Shown here piece after piece: positions 45,791 to 59,332 of a DNA stretch of 64,000 bases; the stretch's first letter is position 1; every line of letters begins with the position of its first letter. The notes under the pieces are model-generated. The model saw only the letters and a program-made list of their open reading frames with translations, made no database searches and was not told the DNA's origin. Origin of the DNA: Leptoclinus maculatus (taxonomy: Eukaryota > Chordata > Actinopteri > Perciformes > Stichaeidae); contig JAVDOI010000007.1 in the NCBI GenBank assembly GCA_032191485.1, positions 5,342,042 through 5,406,041 of the forward strand, given 5' to 3'. Made by a program: the position numbers and the translations under genes.

Positions 45791-48474
45791 GAATCTATAC
45801 ATTTACTGATAATGACAGTCGTCACTAGTTACCCTCTATTCTACGCAATAGATTGGCATTAACTTGGAAACTTAGACAAACTCAAATATGTTCCATCTCA
45901 AGTCAGCAGCAATCCACACACATGCACATTTATTATACCACTGAATGCGTTTGAGCTCCTGTTACAGTGAATGGGCAACATCGAGGTGAGTTTCTTAGGT
46001 GTGTGACTCTCTGTCAGAGATCTGCTGCCCTTGATGTTCTGTTAGACACTAAATCAGCGAGTGTGACAGTCGAAAAAATGATGTGGAGAGAGCTGCAAGC
46101 CAAGGGCAAGTCTTACAAAAGAAGTTGCACAGATTAATAAGTGACACTGCTGGCCAACACTCAGGTACACGGTGCTGATGTGAAGCCCTGAGTTTAAGAG
46201 TGCTGTGACTCATGGCTGTCCATGTAGGATAGGGAAGTGGTGACAATGTAAAAGACAGAGAGGATGAAAAACTATAAAAAACAGAGATGAAAACCGACCC
46301 AAGCAGCAGCTGGGTTTTAATCCACGCTTTTGCAAATAATAATTTATCTAATTAAAGGCAAAATGGAAAAAGGAAGAGGTTGCTAAAATACTTTTATTAT
46401 TATGGGGAGGGGGGGTGTCATTTCACAGCTTATTCAGCTACCAATTATGAAATAAGCAGGGATTTCAATTGGATAGATATTCTGACAAACCAGCCCTCGC
46501 TTTGGTCATGCCAGTATCCTGTCCTTTAGCTGCTCAACGCTCCACTATGTTCACACAAAAGTTATTGCTCGCTGTTTGGTGCTGAGCAGGTAGTGTGTAT
46601 ATTCCTTTTTTTGAGTTTTTTCGCTGAAAACAGCAGCCTGTTGTGGCCAAAAACAACGCTAAGAGAGCAGTGAGTGTCAACCAAAAGATTGAAGTTGCAG
46701 GCGGGAAACAAAACCAAAACAATGAGCTGAAACTAGAGGAAGTTCCGTGTAGAGCTGAGGGCTGATGATTCTCTGTGGGGTCATCCCTACGATCAAACCC
46801 TTTCATTACACGTAATAATTTGTTCTGAGGAGGAAAATAACCTTCCCCGCTGAAACATAAATCATAATGTTGCTTCCATGTTTAAGCAACCCAGTACTGG
46901 CTTTTTTAAGCATTAGACACAATTTTTTTTATATCTTCAGATTGAGGCATGGATTTTCACAACGCTTGCCAATCACACAGAAAAAAACACTTGCTAATTT
47001 AGTATTTCCAAATTGACTCTTGTGTTTTGCAATTGCAGGTGATTTACTTGCATAATGGAAGCATTCCATCATGTAGCTTTTTGTGTGATATTTCCAGACT
47101 TCGGAGTACATTTTTCTTGACGGCTGGATAGAAACATACCTGTGTGGACAGGCATAAAACAGAGACTATTCCTTCCCAAATCCCCTCAGTGGTCTCACTT
47201 GTGCCGTTTTATCACTCACTCACGTTGGAATGAAGTTTTGCCTGGAGGGACTCTACGTGCAAAGCATGGGGCTCTGTATTGTCCTTCTAGAGTCGGCCTA
47301 ATAAAGGAAAATGAGCCTGGGGACTAAGGGAAAAGGTGTCTCATAAAAAAACACCGCACTAATGCTATTACAATTGCATTGGGGCTGTGGAACAGATGGA
47401 TGACTGTCCACTATGTTGTAACTCAGTCGGATAAAATTCACAGCTTCGATCGGTGACACACATCCACATACAGTATATGCACTCACACATGTAAGTTCTC
47501 ACTTCATGTCACACTGAGAACACACACATTGTTTTATCTAAAGGTGACTACCTGATGAAACAACCTGTCCTTGTGGAAATAAACTGTTATTCCCCTCGCC
47601 TAGCGAGATGTCTTCGATCATTTGTCAAATGTAATTTCACACGCAACAATTTCAGCTCAGCAGGTTATTTATCAACCACCTGTGACATGGATATGAAGCC
47701 AAGAGCCATGCTGTATCATCTGTCCAATTACATTGTCATTTACTCGTCCCTCAAGCTAGCTGCTGTAATTGTACAATACAAAATAACAACCTGAGTTCCC
47801 CTATAGCGACACAATGGATTTGAAATAAACAGAGCCCATATCTTCTTTCCCCTGCAGGCTCGCTAGTTGCAAATCACAATTCAATATTTAATGATGGAAC
47901 ATTTAATGTGATTTTTTCAAGGCATCTGATTAACTCTGACAGTGAAAAGATTGGCGTTTGAAATGTTTCTAATTCGAGTAATAACTTGATAATTTTTCAC
48001 TGTGTCTCCTGGAGATATGAGTGTATTCCTTCCTGTCTCCATGTACTGTTACCAATCATAGCTCATATTCCAGCAATTTGCATCAACATTTTTAATACGC
48101 CACAATAAACCCACGCTTAGAGCTCCAGTGTTGAAAACAATGCAGCACCGCAACCCACATCAGAACCACATTTTTATGAGACTTTGACGACTGTGTTTCC
48201 AATTGTAACGATGGCAGCAATGACGCTAAAGGCAAATACTTTAATATCAGGGTGTAAAAACATGGTGTTTTATTAAATGTAGGCAATTAAAGGCCTGGCG
48301 TTTGTGAAGAAGAAGTATTCCCTGATGGTTTTGGATTATCTGCTACAACAGCAAACACAACAGACAATGTTTTTTAACCCATTCCTCATTAAAGCCCCTG
48401 AAAACTTGGTTTACCTAAGTATTGTATTTCTCTACAATATTATATTTATTCATAGGTCAGGTAGTGGAGGCCAC

Positions 48475-49405
48475 AGGAAGCGGTTGTCTAGGCGGAATCC
48501 TGGTTTTGGCACTGTGTGCTGGTTAAAAGGGTAGCCTGAGACCTTGTGAGAGCCCAAGGGAAGGAGAGGTTTAACAGGATCCATCAAGAGATACGAGAAT
48601 GGGAGGAGGAAGTAAGTACACGCATGGGAGCAAGCCATCAACCGCAAGATCACTTGGTCAGAGTTCTGGAAAGCCGAGATACTCCAAGTTCTTGATCCAG
48701 CTGGTTTAAGACATCGTCCACAGCTCATCCAACCTTGTCCACTGTGGTCTGGCAGAAACACTGGGTTGAGTTGCTGTCTACTGAGAAAGGACGTTACTGG
48801 TGGCATCCCTCAGGTTCTGGGTGCAACAGTAAGTGTAAATCTGCACAGGGATTGCCTAAACAAGGAAGGCAGTTGGCCTTGTCAAGGAATGGGGGAAAGC
48901 CGTATCATCACCCAAGATCAAGTGGGCGTCTTGACACAGCTCGGGACTAGCAGCTTAGGGTTGACCTAGAGATGCAAGTTGCTAGACACCATGGCAGAAA
49001 GTGAGACCAGGCTCAGGCCAGACATGGCCTTGATGTCCGAAAGAGCAAGGCAAGTGGTCCTGCCATCATTCAATGTCCTCTGGGAAGACCAGATGGAGGA
49101 AGCCTCCAAGAGAAACGGAGCCATGAATTTGAACCGTATAGGCTAGTCCCTGAGCCAAGGATGCAATGCACAATACGTTTCCATTAAGGTTGGCTGCAGA
49201 GGCTTTGCCAGTCAATCCCTATGCAGAGCATTCAAGCTCCTTGGCACCACAGGACAGCACAGGAGAGTGTCATCAGGAACATCACTGATGCCGCAAAAAA
49301 AGTGTCAAGATGGCTGTGGATCCACAGGGGTGACCCATGGACAATAAGCGCTCCTTGGTCAAGCTACGATCGATCCCGGCTGGGTCTCCTGGCTGAGGGT
49401 GTCTG
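48475..49405 (+). pseudogene. Fragment of an endonuclease-bearing LINE ORF
   Basis: Broken plus-strand frames carry pieces of the C-terminal part of a fish LINE polyprotein: GRYWWHPSG, RPDMALMSERARQVV, LWEDQMEEASKRN, then GCRGFA-like sequence, RNITDAAKKVSRWLW and IHRGDPW. The RPD...(E)xT/N...WED arrangement resembles a restriction-like (PD-(D/E)XK) endonuclease domain of R2/R4-type elements. The conserved glutamate region reads LPSFNVLWED, so it is damaged. There are several stops; this is a dead remnant. Confidence 0.6.
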
Positions 49406-49506
49406 ATGTTGAAAGACCCAAAACACCAGTTGAAAGTGAAACACTAACGCTGAAAACCCACCAGAGCAGCAGTAAAGTGAAGCCTGCCATGCTATGTCTA
49501 TGGAAA

Positions 49507-49735
49507 GCTGCAGCCATAGACTGTATGTAAGAATTGGACGTAGTCATCGTGACATCACCCATTGATTTACAATGTTTACTGAGGCAATCAATCAAGTGAG
49601 AAGTAGTGTACTCATAGACTTTCATACAATTAGACTCTTTCCTGCAATCCGAAGAGCTAACCCTTATAGCCAATAGAAAGTTCAAGTTTAAGTCACTTCC
49701 ATATTGGCTTCACTTTTCAGAACCGGAGGTAGATG
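49507..49735 (+). mobile_element. Family A MITE, internally deleted copy
   Basis: It starts 'gctgcagccatagactgtatgtaagaattgga', then jumps to 'tttacaatgtttactgaggc' and ends 'ggcttcacttttcagaacc'. It corresponds to both ends of 43157-43761 with the middle missing. Confidence 0.55.
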
Positions 49736-51624
49736 CCTGCTTTGGAAGGCCTTACCGAGCTGAGCGTGTGACAGGTTGACTTATGTTACAAAGAATTTCT
49801 TTCCACCTAAAACCCATGAACACGCCTCCCTGTCGCAAAAAAAGGTAATTATCACGGCGAGCCGCATTTCGTGGCGTGCGCAAAGGAGCTAATCTGCTTC
49901 ACCAAGACTGTGTGGGGGTGGACTGACCAAATCAGACAGTGGCATGGTAACATAATCAAACCAACAACTGTCATCAGACTTTGATTCAAATGTTTCTGCA
50001 TGGCCTCTTTCAAACCAGGGAGGGGCACAGACAAAAAATAAATTCCCAAGATTTTGTAAGTTATCTTTGGCAAAAGATAGTTTGTGTAGGACCCCATTGT
50101 TCATAACAAGAAACTGATTCAAACAATGTATGGGCCTTTAGACAATGTATGTGTTTCTTACATGTGTTGACACACCTGCACACATTACTTACAGTATGCT
50201 TTCTGTTAGTGTAGTGTTTCATATGCACCTTTTTTTGTGCACTTTGCTGCTGTGTGTTTCTGTGACACAATGATTTTGTTAGTGTGCGTGTATCTCTGTG
50301 TGCGTCCCTTCCAAGATATTATAACCTGAGGGCTTGGTAATCCATCACACCAGTCAGGTCTAATATGTGACACATTCACCTGAGGAAACACTGTCACATT
50401 AGTCAGCATGGTTCACTGTTGCGCTCCGTCTTGGCAGACTTCCCTCTCCCGTTTGTTACAAAGAACCAAAACAGCTGCAATTAATAACGGCTGAAGAATG
50501 AGGTGGAGTTATGATTTTTTTTTGTGGCGTGAATGCATCCTGCCCAGAACTCTGTGGTGCAGGCCTGTATATGCATGAATATTTGTATTTATGTGAGAAA
50601 AATCCCAGCCACAGATCATCCCGTTTTAAAGTCCTAAATGGATGACTCAAAGAAGTCATTTTCATCAGTAGTGTAATGTAAAAAAGAAAGAAGTGGAAAA
50701 TATGAAAAAATATGTTGTGACAGATGAGATAAAACAAGAAAAAAAAACTTTCAAGCTGAGATAAGAAATTAGATGTTGCCATTAGAGTGAAAATAAATCA
50801 ACTGCCATAAAAGCCCTTTGAAAACGGAGGTTTTTGATAGAGAAAAAAATAATGTGGAAGCTTCGACAGAAAGCCTTTTGAATTTGTGTTTGAAGTGGAT
50901 CTGGAAATGGAGATGATGTTTTTTTCAAGACTGCAGCCACTCCTCTATGGCACCTCAAAGGCTTTTGGACCAGGCACTAGGATTTGAATCTGAAACATCA
51001 TTATCATCAAGATCTTCCGGAGGGTGTGAGAAAAGAGGAGAGTATGGGGTGGATAGTTTTGTTAACCCGTATAATTTAGTGCCTTGTCTCCATTGGGGGG
51101 CTTCTTGTCCTATCATGCCCTGTCCGTTGACTCCCCTGTCCTGTTCTGTGTAATTCGGAGCCAGTGGTGACTCTGATTTCTTGTCATCCGTTTGCAATCA
51201 CTCAGGTCAGGTGAACCTCAAATGATTGGCTATTCAGTCGTTTGGGGAAAAAGAAAGGTCCTGTAATCTTTTTTCATCAAGGACATGAACGTAGGCTTTT
51301 TCTATAGCAGGCTATGGATGCTGCAGGCTTTCCTCAGCTGTAATTTGAAGAACACAAAGGTCATTATATGCTCAACTGAGAACTGGTTCTTTGCCTCTGG
51401 CAGCTGAGGTGCTGATTTTGAAATTGCCTCTGGCAGTTTCATTTTCTGTTACGGTGTAGTAGACAGGCTTAAGAAAATCTCTATGTGAAAGAAATACAAA
51501 GCAAAAGAAACAGATCTGATGACTTGAGGTTAAAATGTCTCTAAAAGGAGGAACGCAACAAGCTCTTTTTCTACTGTATCCTCCAATTTTGCCGTACTTT
51601 GAAGATTCCCCCAAATATGTGATG

Positions 51625-51690
51625 TACAATAGGCATGAAAACACATTTTCGTGCAAATATGCACGAAAATGTGTTTTCATGCCTATTGTA
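51625..51690. repeat. Perfect 31-bp-arm hairpin with 4-nt loop
   Basis: Positions 51625-51655 and 51660-51690 are perfect reverse complements separated by AATA. No target-site duplication or internal sequence is present. If the region is transcribed from either strand, it would form a fully paired 31-bp stem. Confidence 0.95.
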
Positions 51691-51837
51691 ATCATAGCTT
51701 ATGATCATTAACTTTTGGGGAATTTAGGAGAAACCTACAGACGCAAATAGACTAAGTAGTAAAAATGTTCTTTCCACTAGCCTGAAAAATAGCCCAAAAT
51801 CTCCAAATTGATCAGTGCATGGAAAACTATTTAGTAA

Positions 51838-52035
51838 GGTTTAGGAAAAGATCATGACATTCTTAGTTAGGTTTAGGCAAAGAAAGTACTGAGTTAGTTT
51901 TAGGAAAAGGTTGTTGTTTGGGTTGAAATAACTACGGAAGTGCCGTTACTTAAGTACGCAAGTTACGTGACAAAAACATCAACGTTGACTTCTCGTTTCA
52001 CATGGGGAACAAACAGCGGTCTCCTGGGGGAAAGA
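51838..52035 (+). repeat. Teleost dispersed repeat (family D), copy 1
   Basis: It contains 'gtttaggaaaagatcatgac', 'taactacggaagtgccgtta' and 'catggggaacaaacagcggtctcctgg'. Related copies lie at 52170-52311, 54716-54838 and, reversed, 56105-56290. Confidence 0.55.
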
Positions 52036-52169
52036 TCTGTATTTGTCAGAGTATTTTGTTTTTGTAATGTCTGTTACCCATCTTGGCCCTTTTCCAAGCC
52101 AAAGGACTATAGCCGATCGCTGCTGACATGGATGAAATGCACCTAGCGAGGGACAGGACCACCCGTTGA

Positions 52170-52311
52170 GGAGTTTAGTTAGTTTCAGGAAAAGATCGTA
52201 GTTTGGGTTAAAATAACTACGGAAGTCCCTTTGCTGAAGTACTCCAGTCACATGACAAATTAACCAATGCCGCCTTCTCCTTTCAGGCGGGGAACAAACT
52301 GTGGTCTCCTG
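52170..52311 (+). repeat. Teleost dispersed repeat (family D), copy 2
   Basis: A second direct copy ('ggaaaagatcgtagtttggg' ... 'ggggaacaaactgtggtctcctg'). Its last eight bases, GTCTCCTG, are the target site of the hAT-type MITE that follows; the duplicated site reappears at 53355-53362. Confidence 0.55.
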
Positions 52312-53354
52312 TAGGGCTGCAACAACGAATCGATAAAATCGATAAAATTCGATTATTAAAAGAGTTGGCAACGAATTTCATTATCGATTCGTTGTGTCGC
52401 GCGATTATTACGCCACTCAATAAGTCGCGGAGATGTTTGAGATTTAAAAAAAAGGTTGAGTTGAGCGCAGAGCAGAGCGGAGGTAGAGGAAAGACCACCG
52501 GAGACCCGTAACGATGTTTGACGGTGCGCGATCCGTAGGCGGGGCGTATCCGGCGTGCATGGCCGAACCGAGTGCAACAGTACGGCCGATCAGCCGCCCC
52601 GGAGTCGACTGCTATCAGGGACGTAACGTCCCTCCAGTAGCTCTTCTGGTGCTGTTTACTCGTTATCCAGTTTGACAAGCATGACAAGTTAGCGTTAGCT
52701 CGTTAATAACAGTAGTAAAGCAGGACTAAAGACACGTTTTTATTCACTCGCCTTTTTTGGCCCATTCATTTTTCAATCTGTTGTCATGTATATATATTCT
52801 GTGCTTTGTCCCATATCGGTTATTGTTGACAAATATATTTGTGTGTGTTGTACTTTTTAATTTTTTTTTATAGCACTTGGTCATCTTAAACTGTGTTTAA
52901 ATGTGGTGTATAAATTAACTTAACTTGCACTTACTACAATGATGGTAATAATTTAATGAATAAGCTTCAAGTGAACTTGAGTGTGTGTGCGTGTCTGAGT
53001 GTGTGCGTCTGTGAGTGTGAGTTTGTGAGTGTGTGCATCTGTGAGTGTAGTGTAGAGAACAAGTTCTGACGTTCAAACAAATCCTGTTAAGTTTTCTGAT
53101 TTGTATTTTTCTTTATTTTTTATAAATGATTTATTGTTCTGACAGCTCAGGTCCCTTTAAACAAAAATATACATATTTTTGTGCACTTTATTTAAAAAAA
53201 AACGATATAATTGGCAGATGTAAAGCATAAAGCATACTGTTTTTGAATAAAGGGTTGGAAATTAATGCTTTTTTTTTTATCCGATTCATCGATTAATCGT
53301 AAAAATAATCGACAGATTAATCGATTATTAAAATAATCGTTAGTTGCAGCCCTA
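52312..53354. mobile_element. hAT-type MITE, second copy type
   Basis: A 1043-bp element starting TAGGGCTGCAACAACGAATC and ending GTTGCAGCCCTA, with a perfect 8-bp duplication GTCTCCTG at 52304-52311 and 53355-53362. The subterminal AATCGATTA-type motifs resemble those of 10399-11553. There is no transposase frame. The internal TG-rich stretch at 52978-53050 is a degenerate microsatellite. Confidence 0.93.
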
Positions 53355-54715
53355 GTCTCCTGTTGATCCGTGTTTGTTGGACCCATCCACCTCTCTTGCC
53401 GCCCTGTGTGTGCTTTTGCGGCCTTTATATTTCCTTGTTCATGATTACGTGGATAACATATGAAATGATTCTGTGGGATATCGTTGGGTGGGATAAAAAA
53501 AAAAATAGCAACAGACAAGTTGGTAGCTATGAATTTAAAGCAACTTCAAATAGTCTACAATTCAAGGCATACAAAAAACTCTCAAGAAGAAGGGAAAAAA
53601 GCAGGCAATTTATGTGCGCGACATGCGTCGGCCACAAAAACATTATGGAGGGAGGAAGCAAAAAGGCGAGTGAGGTGAGAAAGTTGGGTAAAGAACAGAG
53701 CAGCAGAGTAAAAGAAAAAGCAGCAGTGGTTGTCAGAAATGTGGCAGCAGGGAAGCCGGGTCAGGGGGGAGAATGAGAAGTAGAGTTTTGTGGAGAGGAG
53801 AGCCGAGAAAAAGGGAGAAGAGGAAGGTCAGGGTGGGGAGTGAAAGTCCAGTAATTGCTTTGACCTTGAGCCGAGGCGAGGTGTAACTCAGTCAAAGTGA
53901 GTGATGAATTCCATGCCCTCGGCCCTGTCGCGGGAATAATGCCACCGCTCGCAGGGATTTTTGTTTATGACCACTTGGAAGAAGAAAAAACACGGAGGGA
54001 GGACAGCACTGGCTAAAAGAGAGTTTGGGCAGGGCAGGTTTCACAGCCGCCCAGGGAAACTGGTAAATGGAAAAGGTAGACTGGTAAAGAAAAGAGAAAC
54101 AAGAGAGACTGCAAGCAGAAATATTTGCAAAAGTTTGGGCGGACGGACTGTTTGACCTGTCAGACGGATGACGTTTATGACCACTGATAGACTGAACACT
54201 GGAAAAAAAGGACTCGGAGAGAGAAGAAGCGCTCAGACACTGCTGCTCTTGTGCTCTTCTTTGTTAGGGTGCAGCAGCAGCTCCGGAGTCTTGCAGCAAA
54301 GAATGCATTAACAGGTTTTTTCCTGCTCATTAAACTTTCATAAGGCACATAGCAGCTACATGAAAATATGTCATATTCTGAAATGGCTTTCACCATGTAA
54401 CCAACTGAAAAAATGATCTTTCATGAGTGTTTTTTTTTTCAATATGCTTTGGGCAGCTACAATAATTATGTCACATATTTTCAGATGTAGAAGGAATGTT
54501 TTGATCCTGAAATTAAGTAAAAGTTTTTGCTAAGTACTCGATATCTTTGTGGTGTTTGTTCACAGACTTGGTCAAAGTTGTAATTAGAGAAATTAAAAGA
54601 AGGTTTAATTAATTGTTTTTGCAGTGCCCCTTATATTAAAATTAATTACATTTTATGATATCTTCATACGGTCTTTTCAAAATAAGCCTCCGTCTTCAGG
54701 TTTGGCCAAACAAAA

Positions 54716-54838
54716 CGACATAGTTAGGTTCGGGAAAAGATCATGGTTTTGGTTAAAAAAATGACGTATGCAAGTTCCGTGACAAAAACATTCCCCGTTG
54801 ACTTTCACACGGGGAACGAACAGCGGTCTCCTGGCTTG
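54716..54838 (+). repeat. Teleost dispersed repeat (family D), copy 3
   Basis: It reads 'gacatagttaggttcgggaa' through 'cacacggggaacgaacagcggtctcctgg', closely matching copies 1 and 2. Confidence 0.55.
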
Positions 54839-56104
54839 TTACCTACCTATTTTACACAGACCACAGACCTTATTTCAGGCATCTAACCAAAAACACATTC
54901 AAAAAACACATTGACTTGGAGATGAGGGAACCTAGTTACACTGTACTAATGGTCCAACTCCACTTCCAACTTCTACTTGAGTTCTGCGCTCCTCCTCCAC
55001 TACCGTCCCCCTCGGGAACCCGCTGTAATTATCTTGTCACAGGGCTAGATTGGTGTGTTGGACCCAACTGATTACACCGAGGCTGATTGGCGCAGAAATA
55101 TAACTGGCTGCAGTTCCCCTAATGAAGAGGGATGTGAACTGGTGTCAAGCTGCTGTCACGCAGTAAATGCCAACCCACATGTCAGCGCTGACACAGGCAC
55201 TGAGGTTGAGTTGGTGGTGGTGGTGGTAGGGGGGGTCTGATTACACCTTATCACCCAATATCTGGCTGATGGGTGTTATAAAGTGATGGAGTGACAAGGA
55301 GAGCACGAAGCAGAGGAATCCAAGAAGGGAATGAAGGGAGGAAGAAACGACAGCGGGGACAAAAGGCACTGGCAGCATGGAGATATTATGCAAAATGTTT
55401 GTGTGTGCGTGTGTGTGTGAGAAGGGAAGAAAAACAAGTTAAAAAAAAGTATTTTGTGTGTTCTGAGATTGAATACGGTGCATGCAAGCAAGCGACCAAA
55501 TACCACTCATGAAAAGTCCAGGTCCGTGTGTTGGCTTTTACATCGCAGTGTGGAGCTTGCAACAGTGATAATTGGTGGTTCAATTATTTCTTGCCACACT
55601 AGTGGAGTGGCTCTGTGGATGGTAATGTCAGTGGTTTGGTCCTGACGGAATTATCTCAACAAAGAATGAATGGATTGCCTTAGTAATTCTGGTCCTTAGT
55701 CTTGTTAGCTTGTGAGTTAGAAATAATTGATAAGCTCCTTGAATGCAATAAACACATTTAAATGAAAGCAGACCTGTAGTAGGTGAGGGTGTATGGGCAA
55801 TGAACAAGGCTGTAAGGAAATGTTGACAAGTTCTGCTGAGCAGCTCACATTCGCAGTAGCAATCGAAGCAAAGTGCAGAACTTGAAAATCGCTTCAGATG
55901 TTATCAGCAGATTGAGCGGGCATTATCAGCCTCCTATATATGGGTTGGAAGGGTCCTGCTACACCTACTAGTAGGTTCAGAAGGCCGTTGCTATCTGTTT
56001 ACATGGTTGAAGACAACACCTACCTCTAGTGTCCAGAGTCATTTTGTCAGAAGCAAAGGAGGAAGTCAGGTAACTTAGTATAAAGAGTGACAAAATTTGT
56101 TTGG

Positions 56105-56290
56105 CAGAGCAGTCGGTGGACTTTCACACAGGAGACCGCTATTTGTGTCCAGCATGAAAAACAAAAGACAGGTTTTCTACCATAGTTTTGCTACAAATTA
56201 CGCTGTACTTATTTTACCCAAACCACAATCTTTTCCCAAACCTAACCACGTAGTTTTGTTGCCTAAACCTTAAGTTGTTTTGTTTGAATT
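56105..56290 (-). repeat. Teleost dispersed repeat (family D), reversed copy
   Basis: It reads 'ggagaccgctatttgtgtcc' and 'cccaaacctaaccacgtagt', the complement of the family D ends, diverged and partial. Confidence 0.4.
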
Positions 56291-56559
56291 CACAACGTTA
56301 AGTTTCACTTTCACAAAGTGGGTGGTGCAGATTGGCCCTTCTGAAGCATTACAATGGTAGCTAACCTTCGATAACGCCCATTTAATCGGCTGATAATCTG
56401 GGTGATCATTTTCATTTGGAGTTTAACTCCAAATGAAGGACAGAATGAGGAGGCTGTAAAGGTTGAAATAATGCTGATGTTAACTGGCATGGTTGGTTGT
56501 AAACTAAAATTACCGCCTTGCGGTTGTATCCCTCCGCCAACCAGTCTTGTTGCAGTTTA

Positions 56560-56890
56560 CATCCATGTCTGTCCAAAATGTCATCATTTTATCCTGGTCG
56601 AAAATCCTGGTCGAAATTTTCAGAATTAGCCAAATCTAAATCAATTCAACCTCGAGGTCAAGTGGATGCTTGTGCCACACTTGAAGCGTTCCTGAGATGT
56701 CTAGTTGACAAGAATGGGTGGGACGTGAGGTGACAGTGACCTTTTTTTCACTAAAATCGAATCAGTTCATTCTTTAGTCCAGGTGGACGTTGGTGCCAAA
56801 TTTGATGGAAATTCCTCCAGGCGTTCCTGAGATATTACGTTAATGAGAATCGACCAGACAAACGGACAACCCAAAAACATAAGCTGGCCA
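56560..56890. repeat. Teleost dispersed repeat (family B), longest copy here
   Basis: It carries 'ccatgtctgtccaaaatgtc', 'gaatcagttcattctttagtc', 'gatggaaattcctccaggcgttcctgag' and 'cggacaacccaaaaacata' in the order expected for this family. Confidence 0.5.
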
Positions 56891-57279
56891 TGACTGTAGC
56901 TGGTGCAGAGGCATATTAAAATGAGGGAGGGAGGGAGGAAAATAGGGAAAACAAAGCAAGGGAGGAGTGGAGGGAGGACTGACAGCAAAAAGAAGGTAAT
57001 GAAAAAAGAAAAGAGGTGCAGCAAGAAAGGAGCAGATGGATCAATTTCAGAGGGGAAGTATAGAGAATCAGAATGAAACGTACCAAAGAAATAAGGTGTG
57101 CATAGGTGACAAACAATGCACCGTTTACCATATGTCTCGCTGCTGTGATGTGTTGGGGATTAAAGCTTCGGTCCACATGAAAGAAGCCGCTTCATTATCA
57201 CGCTCCCAACATATTGTTACCTAGTAGGCATGTGAGGCTAACAAGCTACCGTGCTACCCCCTATTCGCTGTCAGTCAAC

Positions 57280-57725
57280 TGTGAATTCCCGCGACTAGGA
57301 TAAACTGATCTCACCGTCTCTGTGCCTGCAAGAAGCCCAAACACACCCCTTTTGATCAAAACTTAATCTTTCCTCTCCACTCTAATGAGATACACTGGGG
57401 GGGAAAAAAATAATAATTAGGATGGAAATCTATGGCGGGAAGCTCGGTAATGGCTTCAAAAAGAGTCTTTTCATTATTTTGAAAACTAGAAAGACAGACT
57501 CGGATCTCGCCCGAGGGGAGCAGCTTGGGAGATAATTGGGGATTCATGATGTGATTGTGATTATTGATGAGAGCGAAGTGGGGACGGTTGGCCGCTGTTA
57601 ATTCTAACCCGCCACCAACAGAGTCGCCGTCACTGACACAAACAACAGGTGTGGACTTGCATCTTAGTGTTCATCCAGGGCATTTAATGAATACAAAATC
57701 CTAATTAGAGAGAGGACGGAGGCAC
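57280..57725. other. Low-repeat stretch, candidate conserved noncoding DNA
   Basis: The sequence shows no repeat-family motifs and contains several TAATTA/ATTAG-type homeodomain-like cores and GC-balanced segments. It ends at a CA microsatellite (57730-57767). Conservation cannot be judged here, so this is only a suggestion. Confidence 0.2.
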
Positions 57726-57729
57726 GAAC

Positions 57730-57767
57730 GCACACACCCACACGCACACACACATACACACACACAG
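57730..57767. repeat. CA microsatellite
   Basis: An interrupted (CA)n run. Confidence 0.85.
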
Positions 57768-59332
57768 GCGCTGCAGATGCAAACATATAAAGTGTCAGCT
57801 GGATTAATGCAATAGTGTTCCCAGTGGAAACTCAACAATGTGTTGGATTAACTAAGGGGGAGTGAAGGTATGCAGTCATTTTATTATTTGCTATGGAGAA
57901 TACAGATAATAACTTAACCACGAAAGGGTGTAGATATGGTTTCAGAAGAGGAGGGGACACAATAAAACTAAGTAAATGCTTGTTCTAGACCTTGGTAATG
58001 CACAAAACAATCTCACCACCAAATCCACTTAGTAGCTTGTCCGGAGCTTTCAGTGGTATTCTTCAGTCATAAACCCAGTTGTCATTTGAGGGTATATACA
58101 TTTGCACTTTTCTGCACACTTTAAGGACTTATCGTTGATTTTGGTTTGAATTTTGCAAGTTTAAAAATGTCACCATATGCCATTTCAACACGTTCTTACT
58201 CCCAGTTTGTCAAAAAAACAATGCTTGGTCAGTGCCCTGGTCAGTGCCCCCTACGTGTCTATGCACAGTTAGTCCCTTTACAATCACATAAGAAAAAGAA
58301 AAGCAGTAAATCCTCACATTGGTACATTTTAATGCTATTTTTGCTTTACTTCAATAATTAAGAAATTATCAAATTAGCTGCTACTTCTGTTGATGGACTA
58401 GTTGATCACTCAACATATTTCAGCTCTACTCTCCAATAAATGTAAGTCCAACAAAAGCAAAGTGAAATGCTCTGTTAATTACTTAATTAATGCACTATCC
58501 CTACTTATAATGACTTTTAAGTCTCCCAAGCACCTGCTGCTGCTTCCCAACCTTATCGCTAAGAGTGCTTGGTAATAATTTATATACAAGGCAACGAATT
58601 CAGGCAAGAAACTTCTCAGTTGTTTGAGAAACACAAGGTTACAAAGCTTAGCAAAGGTATCGACACCGGAAGCAGAACACCAATGATTAAAGTGACTGGT
58701 TAGCTCACTTCACGAGTAACTCCACATAGGTTTCACTATTATTTTTATTCCAACTTGGAAAACGCTGACAGTAGGCTTCAGGCACCAGCTCATAGGCTTT
58801 TAACACAGAAGCTTTCATTTTGGCATAGTCTTAGCGTATCTGCCAAGCTTACTGCAGAATATGCTTCCGGAGCTTAATCAGTAGGAAAGCAATGGACCAT
58901 CAGGGTGCGCTCAGTATGTATCTGCCACTCGCTCAAACAAGGATAACAAATGTCAGAATCTTTCCGTCGGTAATAACCTCAAACTTGTGCCTGTGTCAGA
59001 CCTAGAGTAAGGTTCACTGTTCCAACTCGTATTCGCTCGGTTTCAAATCTCAATATCATAATGTTTAGTAGGAGAATGAAGAAACTCATCTACCACAGGG
59101 GCCATGATCTAAATCTTAACTCGAGGTCCATCTATTTTTCGTCACAAGAAAGGCTTTCATCCTACATACAACATATCCGCAATTACATGAGGAGAGTCCC
59201 CAGCCCTAACTTTACCTAACAAAGAAATGTACCTAACCAAACTCAACCACGGGCAATGGTATGCATAAACCAGCAAAGTGAAGAAAGCAATGTATGTGTG
59301 GTGTTGTGAAGGCACAACAAAGTAGAACAGAC

